Below, piece by piece: positions 16,215 through 25,029 of a stretch of 47,743 nucleotides of DNA. The position numbers and the translations under genes were made by a program. This DNA is from Fidelibacterota bacterium (GTDB lineage Bacteria; Fidelibacterota; Marinisomatia; Marinisomatales; SCKK01): assembly GCA_022562455.1 (NCBI GenBank), contig JADFPG010000002.1, forward strand, positions 1 to 47,743, read 5' to 3'. The notes beneath the pieces were generated by a model. That model searched no databases, was not told the origin of the DNA, and saw nothing but the letters and a program-made list of their open reading frames with translations. Numbering within the stretch: position 1 is the first letter of the stretch; each line of letters opens with the position of its first letter.

Positions 16215-17633
16215 CTACTCCCCAAACGGAATACTACTTATCATCTCCGGGACGATCGCCTCGGGCTGTTTTACCTCAACTTTCCTTTCAATAATTCCAA
16301 GCTTAAATCTCAACCATATTATGGACACTCCCGAGGATAAGATAACCGAAATAATCATGGCAATCCACACCCACTCAATTGATTTCCCCATGATGAATAC
16401 AAACAGATAAGCAAGAGATACACTAATGGCAAGCACCCTTAAAAATGTAAGGATAAGCAATGGCATCCCGAATCCCAATCCCTGCAATACCCTTCCGCTT
16501 GTCATCCCTATGGCAATAAAGGGGTAAGCAAACACAATATATCTAAGATACTGTGCTCCCAGACTGAGAATAGAGGTATCGTCTGTAAACATTCCCATGA
16601 GGGGTTGTGCAAAGATGAAGAATATTGTTCCAAGAGAAATACCAATGAGAGCAGACCGGCTCATCCCATAAAAAATAATATTACGCAACAGGTTCATCCG
16701 TTTTGCTCCATAAAACATCCCGACCAGCGTAACCAACCCTGTGGTAATAGAAATAACAGGCATCAAAAAGATGTGATCGATACGAGCGGCAGCCTGGTAG
16801 GCAGCCACAGCATCACTGGAAAAGGAAACGAGTATCCTGTTAAATGCTCCTCCTCCCAGTGACATGATAATCATTGAAAATGAAGCAGGAAGTCCAATTT
16901 TAAATATCTTAGCAAGGATTGTTTGTGAAAAGTGAAAATCCTTCATTGCAAACCGTATGTAGGCATGTTCTTTTACAAAGAGCAGATAAATATAGATAAG
17001 ACAGACAACTGCCTGACTCATAATGGTAGCTATCGCCGCTCCTTTTACCCCCATATGAAAGACAAAAATAAAAATGGGGTCAAGTATGATGTTTAATATT
17101 GTGCCGCTTCCCTGGATTACCATGGGAGTTTTCATGTCTCCTTCCCCAGATAAGATGGAGCGGAAAAAGATCGACAATACAACAAAAATATAGCCTGAAG
17201 CCATAACTTTAAAATAGTTCCACGCTAAGGGAAGGATTGTTTCGGGAACCCCCAGTAAGACAAGCATTTGTTCTCCCCATCTCAGCCCGACAAATGTGAT
17301 GAATATGGCACACACAACACCTAACACTACCGCATGTTCTGCACTATTGTCGGCACTTCTTTTATCCCCCGCCCCGATAAATTGAGCGATCACTGCTGTA
17401 ACACCGGAACCAAGCCCAAAAATGAGTCCCAGTCCCAAAAAGACAAGTGGCATATTAAAAGCCAGTGCAGTCAGGGATGCAGCATTTATTTTACCTACAA
17501 AAATCATATCAACGATCATGTAAACGGTTTGAACCATCATCCCAAACATCATAGGTACAGATAGCGTCCATAGGGCTTTTCGAGGATTGTCGATAAAATT
17601 CTGTAGTCGACTGGACTTTGACTCGGGGTTCAT
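16215..17633 (-). CDS. MATE-family efflux transporter
   Basis: A 472-residue membrane protein with about twelve hydrophobic helices in two halves, the layout of MATE (NorM/DinF-like) exporters that use H+ or Na+ gradients to extrude drugs or metabolites. Family phrases include LSVPMMFGMMVQTVYMIVDM, VGKINAASLTALAFNMPL, IFFRSILSGEGDMKTPM and the matching GRVLQGLGFGMPLLIL in the second half. The C-terminus carries a short soluble tail. It is transcribed in the same direction as the barrel gene upstream (111-base gap), but nothing ties it firmly to that cluster; substrate cannot be inferred. Confidence 0.92.
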   Translation of the reverse strand: MNPESKSSRLQNFIDNPRKALWTLSVPMMFGMMVQTVYMIVDMIFVGKINAASLTALAFNMPLVFLGLGLIFGLGSGVTAVIAQFIGAGDKRSADNSAEHAVVLGVVCAIFITFVGLRWGEQMLVLLGVPETILPLAWNYFKVMASGYIFVVLSIFFRSILSGEGDMKTPMVIQGSGTILNIILDPIFIFVFHMGVKGAAIATIMSQAVVCLIYIYLLFVKEHAYIRFAMKDFHFSQTILAKIFKIGLPASFSMIIMSLGGGAFNRILVSFSSDAVAAYQAAARIDHIFLMPVISITTGLVTLVGMFYGAKRMNLLRNIIFYGMSRSALIGISLGTIFFIFAQPLMGMFTDDTSILSLGAQYLRYIVFAYPFIAIGMTSGRVLQGLGFGMPLLILTFLRVLAISVSLAYLFVFIMGKSIEWVWIAMIISVILSSGVSIIWLRFKLGIIERKVEVKQPEAIVPEMISSIPFGE

Positions 17634-17744
17634 AGGATGGGGAGTTTATTCAGTTAATTGGGAAACTACAAAAGGATTTTCATCTCATACGAAAATATCA
17701 TATGACTTCTACGTCGAAACAATAAGCCACAAATAGGGGGGCTA

Positions 17745-19019
17745 TCAAAATGAATACTTCAGTCCAATAAAAACATGAGAAAAATCCTCGAGCCGATTGA
17801 AAAAATTATCGCTTCCAGAGTTGCCGTCGCCAATGAATTCATTCAGACTTATTTCAATGTTCCAGTTCTCAATAGGTGAATACTCCAACCCCAACCCAAA
17901 CATGTAACCTGTTTCTTCCAGACTAATAAAGCTGAATGCGCTCAGTTTCAGCCTGTCATCCATCAAATTGCCTGTAGCTGTGAGCATTAGTGCTTGATCT
18001 ACAAACATGGCAAAGGGGGTGCCCATGCCTGGTTGGAAAGTCTCTTTGGTTATGGAAATCACTTGTTGAGTGGTTTGATCCAGAGTTTCTCCTTCAACAC
18101 TAAGAATCGAATTCCCGATGAACTGTCCCACGAGACTCACATCAAAGAAGCCGGTATATTCTGCCTGCAAGACATACTGCAGATACTCAACTTCAGGTTT
18201 GAACGTCACTGCCCACGCTTTATCATACTCATTAGATGTCTTGAAATAGGCAGTTTCTCCCCTTACAGTTATTCCTCCGATGAATGAAACAAAATCCAAA
18301 CCCAATACGTCGGTGCTTCGATATCCGAAGTGTGTCACTGGATTACCAGCGTATCCGAAATCCAAGCCCACCAAGCTAAAGATCCGGTCGTGTCCTTTGA
18401 AATACGAAAGCGAAACATCGCTTTCAAAAATGGAGGTTTGCAGTCGAACTCCAAACTCCAATGGAGCATCTACTTCAACAATGAATTCCCGGGGATCGAA
18501 CGCATCCTCGGATTGGAAGAGCGGGAAATCTGGCTCACCGAGAACCAACCTGTTTCCCTGATGCTCCGGAATCACCACCGCTTCGATCTGCCAGTTTCCA
18601 AGATATGCATTCACCGCAATAGAGAGGGAACCGATTTTGCGATCCACTCCAGGTAGAAACAGGTAATAATAGTCATAAGCCGACAGATTGTCCGTGGGAT
18701 TGTTTCCATCAGCGGCACCCCATGCAAAGATCTGTTTCCCCAGTCGTACTTCTCCAAAACTTGGATACCACGCGAGATAGGCTTCCCGTAAATCCGAGGT
18801 GAGCTGAGGATCTGACCAGCGGGTTTCTATCGCCCAACGAGTTTTGATATCAAAATCCCGCCAGGTATAACCCAACTCCATATCTACCAGTCGAAAAGGA
18901 AGGGAGATCTCAGAACCATCTGAAATCCGGTAGAGATTAGAAGGGTGAATTGAACCTGAGTATTCAATTTGTGCATTTAGTAAAAGTGGTGCTAATAATA
19001 ACGGAAAAAGATGTTTCAT
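17745..19019 (-). CDS. porin-like outer-membrane beta-barrel protein (DUF1302-like)
   Basis: A 424-residue exported protein: a short signal peptide ending LLLNAQ, then amphipathic strands throughout, ending IGLKYSF with terminal phenylalanine. Strings such as LREAYLAWYPSFGEVRLGKQIFAWGAADG resemble DUF1302-type barrels, in which a conserved R-x-G-[KR]-Q...WG segment is typical. It follows an MMPL transporter, a LolA-like protein and a cupin gene in the same direction, an arrangement also seen elsewhere for hydrophobe-export clusters. Its role as the outer-membrane end of that route is inference. Confidence 0.7.
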   Translation of the reverse strand: MKHLFPLLLAPLLLNAQIEYSGSIHPSNLYRISDGSEISLPFRLVDMELGYTWRDFDIKTRWAIETRWSDPQLTSDLREAYLAWYPSFGEVRLGKQIFAWGAADGNNPTDNLSAYDYYYLFLPGVDRKIGSLSIAVNAYLGNWQIEAVVIPEHQGNRLVLGEPDFPLFQSEDAFDPREFIVEVDAPLEFGVRLQTSIFESDVSLSYFKGHDRIFSLVGLDFGYAGNPVTHFGYRSTDVLGLDFVSFIGGITVRGETAYFKTSNEYDKAWAVTFKPEVEYLQYVLQAEYTGFFDVSLVGQFIGNSILSVEGETLDQTTQQVISITKETFQPGMGTPFAMFVDQALMLTATGNLMDDRLKLSAFSFISLEETGYMFGLGLEYSPIENWNIEISLNEFIGDGNSGSDNFFNRLEDFSHVFIGLKYSF

Positions 19020-19056
19020 TCCCTATCTTCTGATCTCAATAATCAATAGTCATTAT

Positions 19057-19374
19057 TCAATTTCGTATCATGACAAGCATCATTTTGAACCTTACCTTCG
19101 CTTTCAACGCATGTGGTTCATTGGCTGGAAGTATAATCATCTCACCACTGTTTAAATTATGTGATTTGCCTGAAATAATCACCTCAGCCTTTCCATCCAA
19201 TAAAAAGACCAGAGCATCAAATGGCGCTGTATGCTCGCTTAAACCTTCTCCTCTATCGAAGGCAAAGAGTGTTACGGTGCCTGTTTTACTCTTTAAAATT
19301 GTTTTGCTTACAACCGATCCCGACTGGTAATCTATAAGTTGTTGCGCATTCTGTGGTCTGTTTAAGTTATTCAT
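19057..19374 (-). CDS. single-domain cupin protein
   Basis: A 105-residue cupin with the usual two motifs: G-E-G-L-S-E-H-T-A-P-F-D-A (metal-binding His) and the second G-E-M-I-I-L-P-A-N-E-P-H-A-L. Small cupins bind a metal and serve as sensors, isomerases or dioxygenases; none can be chosen here. The open frame extends 63 bases further upstream, but that part runs through the TCCGTCAGCTGACGGA palindrome, whereas ATG 19374 has GGAAAGGAA just before it, so the shorter form is preferred. It lies 37 bases upstream of the barrel gene, probably in the same transcript. Confidence 0.8.
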   Translation of the reverse strand: MNNLNRPQNAQQLIDYQSGSVVSKTILKSKTGTVTLFAFDRGEGLSEHTAPFDALVFLLDGKAEVIISGKSHNLNSGEMIILPANEPHALKAKVRFKMMLVMIRN

Positions 19375-19413
19375 ATTGTTCCTTTCCAATAGCTCTGTTC
19401 TAAATACTGACTG

Positions 19414-19431
19414 ATCCGTCAGCTGACGGAT
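19414..19431. repeat. dispersed palindrome TCCGTCAGCTGACGGA, copy 2
   Basis: 18-bp perfect palindrome ATCCGTCAGCTGACGGAT just upstream of the cupin gene, sharing its core with the copies at 4492, 24867 and 45501. Confidence 0.8.
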
Positions 19432-19547
19432 GATCATTGTAAGGAGTAAAGACGTTATGTGTGCCTTCGGTGGGCATGGAACCTGTATAAGCGGTTTTGG
19501 AGATCATTGGTTTTATTTAGTGTCTGAACGAAAAGTCCAGTTTAGAA

Positions 19548-19627
19548 AAAGATGTCATCTTTACCGCCAATTTTCCTATTGTTCGACGAAGATCTTATGA
19601 ACATTCAATCCAAAAGATGACATCTTT
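19548..19627. repeat. paired AAAGATG(N)CATCTTT palindromes
   Basis: Two odd-centred 15-bp palindromes, AAAGATGTCATCTTT (19548-19562) and AAAGATGACATCTTT (19613-19627), face each other across 50 bases between the LolA-like and cupin genes. They can pair internally or with each other. A terminator or protein site is possible, without U-tract support. Confidence 0.5.
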
Positions 19628-19659
19628 CTTCATCTGGTTTTTTGTTTTTCGGTCAAGCT

Positions 19660-20403
19660 CTATTTAGGTAAACGCTTTAAATACTTCTCCTGGAACTGGC
19701 TATCCTCAATACCTGTATCCACCTCGATATTATCAAATGTAAGTAGAGTGGAATGTCGTTTTATCACATTTTCTACGAAAATCTCTTTAAGAACGATGTA
19801 ATTTTTGATATTCTGTTGTTTGAACAATTTTGTTTTAAAAAGTCTTCCTGTTCTATCATACGATTCTTCTTTTACTATATTATAATCTTTCTTCGTTACC
19901 CAGGTTACGTGCCTGCTGTAGGTGGATTTCACTTCCGGTTTGGGTATCGATTCTAAAATATAGCAGTCCTGGTTTTGAATCTCTTCCTGTCCTAAAAGTT
20001 TATAAAAGTATTCATCCAGTTCTCGATTGGTCATGTCTTCATAACTCAAGTCAGATCCCATAAAAGAATCTCCTTTTTGTTTGGATGCAATACGCCGGAC
20101 CTTCTTAAAAGCCGGGAGCCACAATCGCATCTCATCGTCTTTCCCCGTGTGTTCAATCTTTAAAAAAGCAACACCTTTATCGTCCTTTGGAGAAAGAAAC
20201 CAAATCATCTGTTTATTGCCTCCATCCTTTGACACAGAATGAAGGACGGATGAACGAGTTTTCCCTTTCTTATTCGTTAATACCATCGTGAGATCGACTA
20301 TCATATCTTTTGGGGTTTTACGCTCGTCCACCAATTTGGCTATGTCATAGCCTGTTTGGCTGAAAAGAAAAACAGGTAAAAATAGTGTGATCAAATTTCT
20401 CAT
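19660..20403 (-). CDS. outer-membrane lipoprotein-sorting (LolA-like) protein
   Basis: A 247-residue exported protein with a signal peptide ending LFSQ and the LolA-like fold of the PF17131 group. Its best landmarks are MRLWLPAFKKVRRIAS and GDSFMGSDLSYEDM, followed by a YILES...VTWVTKKDYNIVKEE strand region. Proteins of this group act as periplasmic carriers for lipids or lipoproteins and are often encoded beside MMPL/RND transporters, as here. The transporter gene lies upstream, but a four-helix-bundle gene in a repeat cassette has come between them. Cargo is unknown. Confidence 0.85.
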   Translation of the reverse strand: MRNLITLFLPVFLFSQTGYDIAKLVDERKTPKDMIVDLTMVLTNKKGKTRSSVLHSVSKDGGNKQMIWFLSPKDDKGVAFLKIEHTGKDDEMRLWLPAFKKVRRIASKQKGDSFMGSDLSYEDMTNRELDEYFYKLLGQEEIQNQDCYILESIPKPEVKSTYSRHVTWVTKKDYNIVKEESYDRTGRLFKTKLFKQQNIKNYIVLKEIFVENVIKRHSTLLTFDNIEVDTGIEDSQFQEKYLKRLPK

Positions 20404-20427
20404 AATCGTTCCCCTTGTCTAAGTGTA

Positions 20428-20473
20428 TGATTGCATGGTTGTATGGTCGTTATTCATGCATCCATCCATTCAT
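20428..20473. repeat. left direct repeat of the four-helix-bundle cassette
   Basis: 46-base repeat beginning TGATTGCATGGTTGTATGG, 39 of 46 bases identical to 21025-21070 in the same orientation. It overlaps the stop codon of the four-helix gene. Confidence 0.75.
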
Positions 20474-20934
20474 TCTATGTTATATCTGGCAAGTAATTCA
20501 GAAATTTGATAATCGGATTTCCATTCACCCTTCGATTTAAGTTTACTTAACAATGATATATTATAACTGATGAGTTTATTTTCAAGTGAATAATGCAAGT
20601 TATCATATTCATCGAACCATTCTGAATTGATATCATCAGCAGCTACAAGGGCTATTATTTGTGTGTAGTTTTCAGCCAGTGATGAAAGTGCAATTGAAGT
20701 ATATTGAATAGTTTCTTTCAAATACCTACGGGAATAACCTTCTGCAATATTTGAGGGAACTGAAATACCAGAATCTTCTATTTGTGCCTTAGTTTTATAT
20801 GAGACATTCGTTAACTGTTTTATCTTTTTCTTCGTTAAAGCGAACAATTGAATTGCTTCATTACATACTTCAAGTTTTCGATACCCCCGATTAATGTTTT
20901 TATTTCTGTTTAAATATTTATCAATATCCGCCAT
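20470..20934 (-). CDS. four-helix-bundle protein (23S rRNA intervening-sequence family)
   Basis: A 154-residue member of the small four-helix-bundle family (the S23 / 23S rRNA intervening-sequence proteins). The hallmark central segment QIEDSGISVPSNIAEGYSR is present, followed by a region rich in S, A and E that ends SLAENYTQ. Family members were first seen in insertions of rRNA genes, and a relative (Avd) serves diversity-generating retroelements, but no reverse transcriptase is near. It is bracketed by 46-base imperfect direct repeats and interrupts the MMPL/LolA-like gene order, which suggests insertion as a cassette. Molecular function is not known. Confidence 0.88.
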   Translation of the reverse strand: MADIDKYLNRNKNINRGYRKLEVCNEAIQLFALTKKKIKQLTNVSYKTKAQIEDSGISVPSNIAEGYSRRYLKETIQYTSIALSSLAENYTQIIALVAADDINSEWFDEYDNLHYSLENKLISYNISLLSKLKSKGEWKSDYQISELLARYNIE

Positions 20935-21024
20935 AACTATTGGTTCCTTCCTTTAATGATTGCATAACTGCATGGTTGTCTCGTTCCAAAGGAACCCCTC
21001 TCGGATAGAGACTCCTTCGGAGCA

Positions 21025-21070
21025 TGATTGTATGGTTTTATGGCTGTTATTCATTCATCCATGCATTTAT
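21025..21070. repeat. right direct repeat of the four-helix-bundle cassette
   Basis: 46-base repeat beginning TGATTGTATGGTTTTATGG; a further partial copy (TGATTGCATAACTGCATGG) lies at about 20957-20976. It ends 15 bases before the MMPL stop. Confidence 0.75.
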
Positions 21071-21085
21071 ACAACCATACATACT

Positions 21086-23377
21086 TTATTCCCCATACAA
21101 GTTCTCTTTCAGTAATTCCATCAGTGATGCCAGAATTGTCAATGTTCCTAAAGAACAGGAAACCATAGCAAAGACCATTAAGCCACCAATGTATTGAAGA
21201 GGAAGAAACGTTGAGAAAATGAGCGCTCCAAAAGCCATATTGGATCCTGCATCCAATAATATGGGATAACCAACATCATCCACAACTTCTCGACTGATAC
21301 TTTCTTTACTTACCCCATTCCTTGAAAAATTCCTGAACTGGGCAATATAGTGGATGGCAAAATCGACCCCTACCCCGATAATAATGGAAGAAAGAATTGC
21401 AGTGACATGGTTCAGGTGTACTTTAAACAATCCCATCAACCCAAAATTCAAAATAATAGCGGAAGTCAACGGGATGACAGATAACAATCCCCATTTATAA
21501 GATTTATAAAATATCCATGCAATGATAAAAATAACGAAAATGGAGGCGATCATACTCGTTAAAGACGATTGAATCAGTAGAATGGAAAAATCACGCATAA
21601 TTACCAGCAGACCTGTCGTTTCCGGATTCAGGTTTCCTTTGATATTTTCACGAACATATTCTTCTACACCCCGCACAAATGTGATAATTCTATCCGTAGA
21701 AACGGTTCTCATCATTGCGGTAATTACCCCTGTCCGGTAATTATAATCCACCAGTGCATTAAAATCTTCAGGATCTCCGGACATGGTATAGAGCGTAAAC
21801 AGATTGTTCACTTTACCTGCAGAATCAGGAATGACTTCATAAGCAGGATCGTCATCCATCACCACCCGGTGCATCTGTTTTACAACATCGGCAATAGAGA
21901 TTGTCGTGGTAACTTCCGGATATGTTTCCATGTATTTCTGGATAGCCAGCAAATCGTTGAGGGTTTGGGGATTTTTCATATTTCCTTCTGTTCGAACAAC
22001 CAGATTCAACGTCCCTGTCATTTCCTTATCAATAAATTCGATGCTCTCCCTAATAGGATTTCCAGGTTTGAAGAATGTGATGAAATTAATTTCGACTTTC
22101 ACCAGAAAAATGCCAAAAACTCCAATAAGAACAATGACCAATCCAGCTACAAGAACTTTCCTGGGATGTTGTAAAATCTGTCTTCCAAATCTATGAATGA
22201 CTCTTTCCAAAAAGCTGGCGTGAGTAACGGCTTTCGAGTCTGTTTTCCATTTTTTTAGGATGATTAGGGATGGGAGATAAGTAGTAGAGAGAAACCATGC
22301 CCAGACAATACCGAAAGAGATGCTGATCCCATAACCCGTCATGGGTATAATGGGAGTGGTCGTAAGGATAGAGAAAGCCGCTGCGGTTGTCAAAGATGTT
22401 AAAAAGATTGGTAACATGAGGGTATTCATGGTAGCATTGACGGATTCTTTCACATCTTTCCTTTTTCGCATCTCACGTAAAAACTTGGTTAGAATATGGA
22501 CGCCATCCGAATTGGCTATGGTCAATAAAATGATTGGCATAGAGGTGTTTACCATAGTAAAAAAGAATCGAGATGAACCTGTCCAATGGACAATCCAGCC
22601 CATAAATCCCATCATACTGACACCTGATAAGAAAATAACCGATAACACCATCCCAACCGCTGAAATGTTTCTCAGATTCGCCAATAATATCAGAATCATA
22701 ATCATTAATCCAATCGGCATCAGCATTTTGACATCATCACGAATCAATTCCGGCAACAGACCGGTAATGTAAGGTTGGCCTCCGAAATGAACTTCAAAAT
22801 CAGTAAGATATTTATCAGAAACTGAAATTACCCTGTTTGCCAGAATGTTGTTATTAACCCCAGTAATAGGACGGATTACAACATTTGTAAATTCACCTGT
22901 ACGACTGATTACTCGAGTTTTAATACTTGGATTTCGCTCCAGGTAGTTAGCGATATACTGAATCTCTTTCTCGATCAGGTCTCTCGCCGGTTGGAGATCG
23001 CTCACCATCATAAATCCGTCTTCACTATCAATTCGGTTCAAGGTAGCAATGGATATGACTTCATCAATCTCCGGCAAATCCTCTAAGGCGTAAGATACAT
23101 CCCATAGGGCTGCAAGGATTTCCCTGTTTATAGCGAACTCTCCTCGTTTCCCAAAAGTGATAAACATCATATCGATAGACCCAAACTCATCCTGAACCTC
23201 ATCCCATAGTACGCGGGAGGGGATATCTTCAGGAAGCATCTTCATTATATCATCGTCAATCACGACCCAACGAACCCCTGAACCAACAATAACTGTCAGT
23301 AGGATAGAAAAGATTATCACTTGCTTCGGGTGACGAATAGACTGAGAGATAAACCAATTTTTAATTTTATGCGCCAT
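21086..23377 (-). CDS. MMPL/RND-superfamily transporter
   Basis: A 763-residue membrane protein with the duplicated RND design: one helix near residues 17-36, a large periplasmic loop, five helices (about 215-385), then a second single helix (about 400-425), loop and final five helices (about 595-755). Phrases such as NSDGVHILTKFLREM and IGVGVDFAIHYIAQFR, with D in helix 4 and helix 10, are the proton-relay regions of MMPL/HpnN-like exporters that move lipids or hydrophobic compounds from the inner membrane. With the LolA-like protein and barrel encoded downstream it may form an envelope-spanning route. Cargo cannot be inferred. Confidence 0.88.
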   Translation of the reverse strand: MAHKIKNWFISQSIRHPKQVIIFSILLTVIVGSGVRWVVIDDDIMKMLPEDIPSRVLWDEVQDEFGSIDMMFITFGKRGEFAINREILAALWDVSYALEDLPEIDEVISIATLNRIDSEDGFMMVSDLQPARDLIEKEIQYIANYLERNPSIKTRVISRTGEFTNVVIRPITGVNNNILANRVISVSDKYLTDFEVHFGGQPYITGLLPELIRDDVKMLMPIGLMIMILILLANLRNISAVGMVLSVIFLSGVSMMGFMGWIVHWTGSSRFFFTMVNTSMPIILLTIANSDGVHILTKFLREMRKRKDVKESVNATMNTLMLPIFLTSLTTAAAFSILTTTPIIPMTGYGISISFGIVWAWFLSTTYLPSLIILKKWKTDSKAVTHASFLERVIHRFGRQILQHPRKVLVAGLVIVLIGVFGIFLVKVEINFITFFKPGNPIRESIEFIDKEMTGTLNLVVRTEGNMKNPQTLNDLLAIQKYMETYPEVTTTISIADVVKQMHRVVMDDDPAYEVIPDSAGKVNNLFTLYTMSGDPEDFNALVDYNYRTGVITAMMRTVSTDRIITFVRGVEEYVRENIKGNLNPETTGLLVIMRDFSILLIQSSLTSMIASIFVIFIIAWIFYKSYKWGLLSVIPLTSAIILNFGLMGLFKVHLNHVTAILSSIIIGVGVDFAIHYIAQFRNFSRNGVSKESISREVVDDVGYPILLDAGSNMAFGALIFSTFLPLQYIGGLMVFAMVSCSLGTLTILASLMELLKENLYGE

Positions 23378-23567
23378 GTTTGAGTAAGGTTAAGTAGACG
23401 TTATTCCGGAATATCAGTTATGTGTAACTATTCAACCTATTTGCCGGGAAAAGGCTAAGGCTATGAATTGACGATTGACGATTGACAATTGAAAATCCTG
23501 AGCCTTTGCCTGCGCCTTCTTGTCCCGTAGGGAGCTTGTGACCGTACAGGAAGCCTAAATAGTTACG

Positions 23568-24512
23568 TTATGAAAAGATTGCCTCTAACTTATCCATCGT
23601 ATCCCGATCCACAGAAAGCTCAGATGCCTGCAGGTTCTCATCCAATTGCTCAATCGAAGTAGCGCCAATAATGGCTGAAGAAACCTCTTCCTTCCTCAGA
23701 ACCCAAGCCAGGGAAAGTTTTGCTAATGAGGTCTCCAGTTCATCCGCTATTTTATGAGCTTTGTCTACCTTCTCCAGATTTTCTTCTGTGAGATACCGGG
23801 ACATAAATTGGCCCCCTGGTTTATCACTCCGACTCTTAGATGGAGGACGTTGCCCTTTTTTATATTTACCTGTTAAAACACCATGAGCCAGGGGAGAATA
23901 GACAATATTTCCAATACCCGATTTCCTGCAGAGAGGAAAGAACTCTCTTTCCGCATCCCTTTCCAACATGTTGTAACAGGGTTGATTGGAGATAAACCTT
24001 GGATAATGACACCGGTTAGAAATATCGAGTCCTTCTTGGATTTCAGCAGGACTAAAGTTAGAACAGCCCACATACAACACCTTTTCCTGTCTTACGAGGA
24101 TATCGAGCGCTTCCAAACTTTCCTCTAAAGGAACCTGTTTATCCGGTGTATGAAATTGATAAAGATCGATGTAATGGGTACCCAATCTTTTTAAGCTGGC
24201 GTCACATGCCTGGAGAATATGTTTTTTGGATAATCCTGCTCCAAAGGGACCATCATGCATTCGCCCCATGACCTTTGTGGCAACAACAACTTGATCTCTT
24301 GGAAGATTTTTTAATGCTTTCCCAAGTATGACCTCAGATTGCCCCTCGGAATAAACATCTGCCATATCAAACAAATTAACTCCGCAATAAAAAGCATGCT
24401 CGATGAGGCGAACGGAGAGTAGTTCATCAACATGACCTCCCAACGTTAGCCAACCCCCCAAACTAATCTCAGAAACCTGAAGCCCCGAATTTCCTAATTG
24501 ACGATATTTCAT
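23568..24512 (-). CDS. aldo/keto reductase
   Basis: A 314-residue NADPH-dependent aldo/keto reductase, (beta/alpha)8 barrel. The catalytic tetrad is D49, Y54, K80 and H121 (LFDMADVYSEGQSE, VVATKVMG, DLYQFHTP). The set GNSGLQVSEISLGGW, GCSNFSP and VYSPLAHGVLTGKY fits the AKR group related to Kv-channel beta subunits and YghZ/YhdN-like enzymes. Substrate cannot be told. It stands alone, with a repeat-rich gap upstream and 190 bases holding a tandem TTGACGA motif (about 23466-23490) downstream. Confidence 0.92.
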   Translation of the reverse strand: MKYRQLGNSGLQVSEISLGGWLTLGGHVDELLSVRLIEHAFYCGVNLFDMADVYSEGQSEVILGKALKNLPRDQVVVATKVMGRMHDGPFGAGLSKKHILQACDASLKRLGTHYIDLYQFHTPDKQVPLEESLEALDILVRQEKVLYVGCSNFSPAEIQEGLDISNRCHYPRFISNQPCYNMLERDAEREFFPLCRKSGIGNIVYSPLAHGVLTGKYKKGQRPPSKSRSDKPGGQFMSRYLTEENLEKVDKAHKIADELETSLAKLSLAWVLRKEEVSSAIIGATSIEQLDENLQASELSVDRDTMDKLEAIFS

Positions 24513-24634
24513 AATATCACTGCTTTCTTCTTTTCTAGTGTCATGTCAAATATAAAATGTCCTATGCAATGGTGAAAAGAATGGAAATAACTACCATCGT
24601 AAAAGGTACCATTTGAAAAAACACAGAAAAAATG

Positions 24635-24756
24635 ATTCCACTCCTAACGGAGTTGCTTATTATGATTGATCAAATTACTATAAATATTTCATACCTACGG
24701 TGTTTTTTAAAGGAGAAAATAATCTTTGTTTGCCTGAACTCCGTTAGGAGTGGAAT
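24635..24756. repeat. 122-bp interval bounded by 20-bp perfect inverted repeats
   Basis: Left arm ATTCCACTCCTAACGGAGTT at 24635-24654 and its exact reverse complement at 24737-24756. Each arm is itself partly palindromic (ACTCC...GGAGT). The interior is AT-rich and non-coding. Confidence 0.75.
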
Positions 24757-24866
24757 ATTTATAGTGATTTGGTATTTGTATTTCGATTAACCCCAGCGGG
24801 GTGATATATTTCTTATGAAAGATGATGGTGGACACAACACTAGTTTAAAAACACAGCTACGTCCCA

Positions 24867-24882
24867 TCCGTCAGCTGACGGA
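24867..24882. repeat. dispersed palindrome TCCGTCAGCTGACGGA, copy 3
   Basis: Identical core to the copies at 4492, 19415 and 45501. Confidence 0.8.
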
Positions 24883-24940
24883 TCCCTTTAGGAGCAGGTC
24901 TCTCCGTGGGAGTCCTCCGTGACCTATTGAGAAATTCCCT

Positions 24941-24983
24941 GCCTGTCGGCAGACAGGCCTGCTTGACCCCGATTTAATCGGGG
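24941..24983. repeat. two adjacent palindromes, GCCTGTC/GACAGGC and CCCCGAT/ATCGGGG
   Basis: 18-bp palindrome-like hairpin at 24941-24958 and a 17-base hairpin at 24967-24983, representatives of two dispersed families lying side by side. Confidence 0.75.
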
Positions 24984-25029
24984 GCGATACAGTAACATAA
25001 TCACAGCTTAAATTACAAAGGTGAGAAAT

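Larger units (their letters stand above)
24513..25029. other. repeat-only gap upstream of the aldo/keto reductase
   Basis: No gene seen in 517 bases. It contains a 20-bp perfect inverted repeat pair (24635-24654 with 24737-24756), a CCCCAGCGGGG hairpin (24791-24801), the TCCGTCAGCTGACGGA palindrome (24867-24882), a GCCTGTC...GACAGGC palindrome (24941-24958) and a CCCCGAT...ATCGGGG hairpin (24967-24983): five palindrome types in under 350 bases. Confidence 0.7.

Noticed and set aside
20470-20934. Avd protein of a diversity-generating retroelement
   Set aside because: No reverse transcriptase, template repeat or variable repeat is found nearby; the S23-type family assignment is enough.
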